Part shown: in pieces, positions 61,522 through 64,000 of the stretch | How positions within the stretch are numbered: position 1 is the stretch's first letter | Layout of the letters: every line of letters starts with the position of its first letter | Origin: Alistipes sp. | GTDB taxonomy: Bacteria; Bacteroidota; Bacteroidia; Bacteroidales; Rikenellaceae | DNA length: 64,000 nucleotides | Direction: 5' to 3' | Assembly (NCBI GenBank): GCA_017379015.1 | Contig: JAFNXN010000010.1 | Span: 1-64,000 of the forward strand | The notes under the pieces: generated by a model | Database searches by the model: none | What the model was told of the DNA's origin: nothing | The model's input: the letters and a program-made list of their open reading frames with translations, nothing else | Made by a program: the position numbers and the translations under genes

Positions 61522-62595
61522 CTATTTAAGCATGTTGTAGTGGCAGTACATAAGACGCTCCTCATCATCGCGGAGGTGCATGCCGCCGCCCTCGCAAAAC
61601 TCCCACACCTTACATTCGGCACACTCGTCGCGGTGTGCCCACTCGCGATTGCGGAACTTCTCGAAGCGGTTTTGCCATACATCCCAGAAGCTATCCTTGT
61701 AGATGTTACCCTGCGTGAAGTTGCCACGCACGCTGGTGCATCCCGAGATGTCGCCATTGACGCGTATCGATGCTACGTTGACACCCGCGGCACACATGTA
61801 GAAGTGGTCGCGCACCTCGCTCTCGTAGCCTCCAAGGAAGCCCTCGCAGGCGTAGTTGAGCTTGATGCGTCCCTCGCGGCGTGTGAGTCGTATAAACTCC
61901 ATAACCTTGCGGAACTGCTCCGTAGAGAGGTGTAGCGTGTCGTCGCGCTTAGCGCGTCCGGCGGGGAAGATTGAGAATATGCGCCACGACTTTATGCCCT
62001 CGGCTATGAGTAGCTCCTTCCACTCCTCGAGGCGGTCGACCATCTCGGGAGTTACACATGTTATCGCGTCGTAGGCAATACCACTCTTGCTTATGAGGCG
62101 CAGTGCTGCGAGCGCACGATCGTAGCTTAGTGCGTTTTGGCGTATGTTGTTGTGTATCTCCTTGAAGCCGTCAAAGCTCACTGACACTGAGCTTAACCCA
62201 GCATCGATGAGCGCATTAAAGCGTGCGGGGGTGAGAGCCATGCCATTTGTTACCATTCCCCACCTATATCCGCGGCGCGACACCTCGCGACCAGCCTCCT
62301 CAAGGTCGCGGCGCATAAGAACCTCGCCACCCGAGAAGATGATGAGTACGTCGCGTGGGTTGACATTAGGTGTTATCTCATTGTCGAGTACGCTGAGGAA
62401 GTCCTCGAGTGGCATGTCCTGCTCGGCTACATCGGTGCGGCAGTCGCTACCACAGTGACGACAGCTCAGATTACAACGAAGCGTACACTCGAAGAAGAGT
62501 GTACGCAACGCATGACGCTCGACGACCTGCTCTCTGATGCCCTTGAATAGTTTGAGCCCTAGATGTTTACGCAGTCCTAATCGTTTGCCTTTCAC
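61522..62595 (-). CDS. Radical SAM/SPASM enzyme of the rSAM-lipoprotein type
   Basis: A 357-residue radical SAM enzyme. The [4Fe-4S] motif CxxxCxxC lies in RCNLSCRHCGSDC near residue 41. GGE appears as IIFSGGEVLMRR. The C-terminal SPASM region binds two further clusters, with Cys in FYMCAAGV, SGCTSVRG, DECAECKVWEFCEGGG and MYCHYN. SPASM enzymes usually modify peptides. It follows the lipoprotein gene at 62635 by 39 bases in the same operon, as in the rSAM/lipoprotein systems (TIGR04133/TIGR04134) I recall from Bacteroides. Substrate unproven; the neighbouring lipoprotein is the likely one. Confidence 0.9.
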   Translation of the reverse strand: MKGKRLGLRKHLGLKLFKGIREQVVERHALRTLFFECTLRCNLSCRHCGSDCRTDVAEQDMPLEDFLSVLDNEITPNVNPRDVLIIFSGGEVLMRRDLEEAGREVSRRGYRWGMVTNGMALTPARFNALIDAGLSSVSVSFDGFKEIHNNIRQNALSYDRALAALRLISKSGIAYDAITCVTPEMVDRLEEWKELLIAEGIKSWRIFSIFPAGRAKRDDTLHLSTEQFRKVMEFIRLTRREGRIKLNYACEGFLGGYESEVRDHFYMCAAGVNVASIRVNGDISGCTSVRGNFTQGNIYKDSFWDVWQNRFEKFRNREWAHRDECAECKVWEFCEGGGMHLRDDEERLMYCHYNMLK

Positions 62596-62634
62596 TGTAT
62601 GTGATTATTTTCTTTTGCTAGTTTGTTAGCTATT

Positions 62635-63039
62635 CTACTGGTTCTCCTGAGCTGCCTGCTGAGCTGCCTCCTCATTGCCCTGCTTGAGCTCCTCGATGAG
62701 CTTCTTAGCCTCCTCCTCAGAGATAGGCTTTACAATGCTGCCATCCTCAAAAGGTACACCCTCATTCTCGGCTGCCGAAGCCTCCTGCTCAGCACCCTTC
62801 TCCGCCTCACGCTTGAGTGCCTCGATCTCCTCTTTTGCCTGCTCTGGGTCGATAGGACGAGCTACCTCGCCATCAGGAAATGGCACGCCATACATAAGCA
62901 TGATGCGTGGGTCATCAATTTCGCTCTCGATATTATTTGGTTCTGAGGTCTCTGCCTTCGATGCCTTCTTAGTTGTGCAACAGCCTGCTGTTGAGAATCC
63001 GAGCAACGTAAGAAGTGCCACTTTCCACTTGATATTCAT
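62635..63039 (-). CDS. Small lipoprotein partner of the radical SAM enzyme
   Basis: A 134-residue lipoprotein beginning MNIKWKVALLTLLGFSTAGC; the lipobox is TAGC, directly followed by another Cys. The mature part is very acidic and Glu/Ala-rich. A motif occurs twice, about 47 residues apart: YGVPFPDGEVARPI followed by DPEQAKEEIEALK, and EGVPFEDGSIVKPI followed by SEEEAKKLIEELK. These may be the sites modified by the enzyme encoded downstream. The gene is first in the operon and has a consensus promoter (63065-63096). Role unknown. Confidence 0.85.
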   Translation of the reverse strand: MNIKWKVALLTLLGFSTAGCCTTKKASKAETSEPNNIESEIDDPRIMLMYGVPFPDGEVARPIDPEQAKEEIEALKREAEKGAEQEASAAENEGVPFEDGSIVKPISEEEAKKLIEELKQGNEEAAQQAAQENQ

Positions 63040-63064
63040 ACCCTATATTATTTTGATTTACCTA

Positions 63065-63096
63065 CAAAAGTAAGAGTTTTTTTCATATTCTACAAA
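63065..63096 (-). promoter_or_regulatory. Promoter of the lipoprotein-rSAM operon
   Basis: On the minus strand TTTG (63093-63096), a 20-bp spacer, and TActTTTG (63065-63072). The start codon is about 25 bases downstream. Confidence 0.78.
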
Positions 63097-63206
63097 TGTA
63101 ACGTTAAAAAATGGCATAATAGTATTGCTGTGCGGAATAAAATGTGTAACTTTACATTGTCAAAATGTAATACAACCCAGGTGTTGTGTCATAATAATTA
63201 TGAACT

Positions 63207-63416
63207 ATGGAGGGACGTGTAAAGTGGTTTGATGATAAGCGTGGCTATGGCTTTATCACTGGTAGTGATGGGGTAGATGTATATGTACACTATACCGCCA
63301 TTCGGAGCGATGGCTACCGTACACTGAAGCATAATTGGCGCGTTAGCTTTGAGGTTGAGCGTGTTGATGATAAGCATACCGAGGCTCGTGATGTCTGCGT
63401 GCTTCCCCGCCTCTGA
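63207..63416 (+). CDS. Cold-shock domain protein
   Basis: A 69-residue single-domain nucleic-acid-binding protein of the CspA type. RNP1 is KRGYGFI in GRVKWFDDKRGYGFITG, and RNP2 is VDVYVHYTAI. It lacks any extension. Such proteins bind single-stranded RNA and act as chaperones at low temperature or in general growth. It is monocistronic and ends near a long hairpin. The start ATG at 63207 gives a standard N-terminus. Confidence 0.95.
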   Translation: MEGRVKWFDDKRGYGFITGSDGVDVYVHYTAIRSDGYRTLKHNWRVSFEVERVDDKHTEARDVCVLPRL

Positions 63417-63445
63417 TCGCCGCGGGGTGCATGTTCCAAATATCT

Positions 63446-63510
63446 TTGGGGTTAATATTAACGTGGTGAACAGCCATTTGCTGCCACGTCATATTAACCC
63501 CAATTTTTTC
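63446..63510 (+). terminator. Long hairpin after the cold-shock gene
   Basis: An outer stem ttggggttaata/tattaaccccaa with an inner stem acgtgg/ccacgt, followed by a run of six T. Confidence 0.85.
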
Positions 63511-63613
63511 TTTATCTATGAGTGCAATATGTGCGTAGCTATCGTAGTAACAAGTTTTAATAAAAAAATTTAAAAATTTTCTGTTAAAACTTTCACAGTC
63601 CAAAATTATTTTG

Positions 63614-63621
63614 TAACTTTG
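63614..63621 (+). promoter_or_regulatory. -7 box of pckA promoter
   Basis: TAacTTTG, about 125 bases before the ATG. The long leader may have a regulatory role. Confidence 0.6.
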
Positions 63622-63746
63622 CCTCGATTTTGTTCAATTTAGCGACTATCCATACTACTCGTTAGTAAGAAGCCGTTAGAATGGAGCAGAAGTTGAGATG
63701 TATAAAAATTTGGAAGTATTATAATTATATATTAAAAAGTAAAACT

Positions 63747-64000
63747 ATGGCAACAATTGATCTATCTAAGTACGGTATTACCGACGTGAAAGAGGTGTTG
63801 TATAACCCCTCATACGAGACACTCTTCGAGGAGGAGACCAAGGAGGGCCTTACTGGCTACGACAAGGGCGTACTCACAGAGATGGGTGCTGTAAATGTGA
63901 TGACAGGTGTTTACACTGGTCGTTCACCTAAGGATAAGTTCTTCGTAATGGATGAGACCACTAAGGATACTATCTGGTGGACATCTGACGAGTATAAGAA
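63747..64000 (+). CDS. pckA: Phosphoenolpyruvate carboxykinase (ATP), N-terminal part (cut by window end)
   Basis: The first 84 codons of PckA, which interconverts oxaloacetate and PEP with ATP and in Bacteroidales fixes CO2 on the way to succinate. The start [20 protein letters not shown] and the conserved [12 protein letters not shown] segment are typical. No stop is reached before the window end. The catalytic kinase motifs lie beyond the window. A long leader precedes it. Confidence 0.92.
   Translation, partial: MATIDLSKYGITDVKEVLYNPSYETLFEEETKEGLTGYDKGVLTEMGAVNVMTGVYTGRSPKDKFFVMDETTKDTIWWTSDEYK

Larger units (their letters stand above)
63417..63746. other. Intergenic region between cold-shock gene and pckA
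   Basis: About 330 bases. It holds the cold-shock terminator and the pckA promoter with a leader of about 120 bases. No other feature seen. Confidence 0.7.

Noticed and set aside
1..64000. CRISPR array, rRNA operon, transposase or integrase
   Set aside because: No regularly spaced repeats, no rRNA-like sequence and no protein with transposase or integrase motifs was seen. The repeats present are few and differently arranged.

Overview
The window is a chromosomal segment of a Bacteroidales bacterium, probably Alistipes or a close Rikenellaceae relative. The support is the promoter type (TTTG, 19-21 bp, TAnnTTTG, seen upstream of many genes), the many lipoproteins with fimbrillin-like, BACON-like and FISUMP-like domains, DUF3575/OmpA-type proteins, and the gene families themselves. 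The genus assignment is inference. No rRNA operon, CRISPR array, transposase or integrase was found.

Layout. Bases 1-3102 are the 3' part of rpoC. A tRNA-Ser(TGA) follows, then a mosaic repeat region (3596-3929) that carries a copy of the tRNA-Ser 3' end, and an orphan Ser-rich gene. Bases 5354-7056 hold lpxB with an FAH-like gene. Bases 7268-12943 hold an OmpA porin and two divergent BACON-like lipoproteins, bordered by two copies of a 120-bp imperfect-palindrome element. Bases 13152-16126 are recQ-rsmA. Bases 16213-20659 are a compact operon lptB-aroA-aroC-prmC-recX. Bases 20726-27342 are a surface-glycan cluster: lipid A-type acyltransferase, Stealth phosphotransferase, two LicD proteins, a cytidylyltransferase/oxidoreductase fusion, an SDR and a GT2. 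Bases 27361-32865 hold a lipocalin, a DUF3575/lipoprotein pair, an ECF sigma factor with a small 44-residue partner, and fabD. Bases 33173-38366 hold another BACON-like lipoprotein, a ROK regulator, a GNAT, and a TPR membrane regulator with a small lipoprotein. A tRNA cluster (Asn, Val, Glu) leads into two large surface lipoproteins (39398-43430).

Bases 43658-52260 (minus strand) form one long tightly packed gene string: mreB-mreC-mreD-pbp2-rodA-surE-histidine kinase-response regulator. It is interrupted only by the third copy of the 120-bp element between mreB and mreC. gpsA-pgi run divergently. tRNA-Ser(CGA) at 55040 is followed by a second, nearly identical copy (55263-55596) of the 334-bp mosaic repeat and by a solitary DUF1016/PDDEXK nuclease gene. 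The right end carries a fourth BACON-like lipoprotein, a 48-residue acidic/glycine peptide upstream of a fimbrillin-like lipoprotein, a radical SAM/SPASM enzyme paired with a small lipoprotein that has a duplicated GVPF-x-DG motif, a cold-shock protein, and the start of pckA.

How the parts fit. Much of the window concerns the envelope: lipid A synthesis and export (lpxB, lptB, acyltransferase), surface glycan decoration through phosphodiesters (Stealth, LicD, cytidylyltransferase), cell shape (mre operon), and surface lipoproteins. The best candidates for under-described biology are the rSAM/lipoprotein pair with its duplicated motif, the Stealth-LicD cluster with the catalytically altered fusion enzyme, and the twin tRNA-Ser loci, each followed by the same repeat and a different cargo gene.
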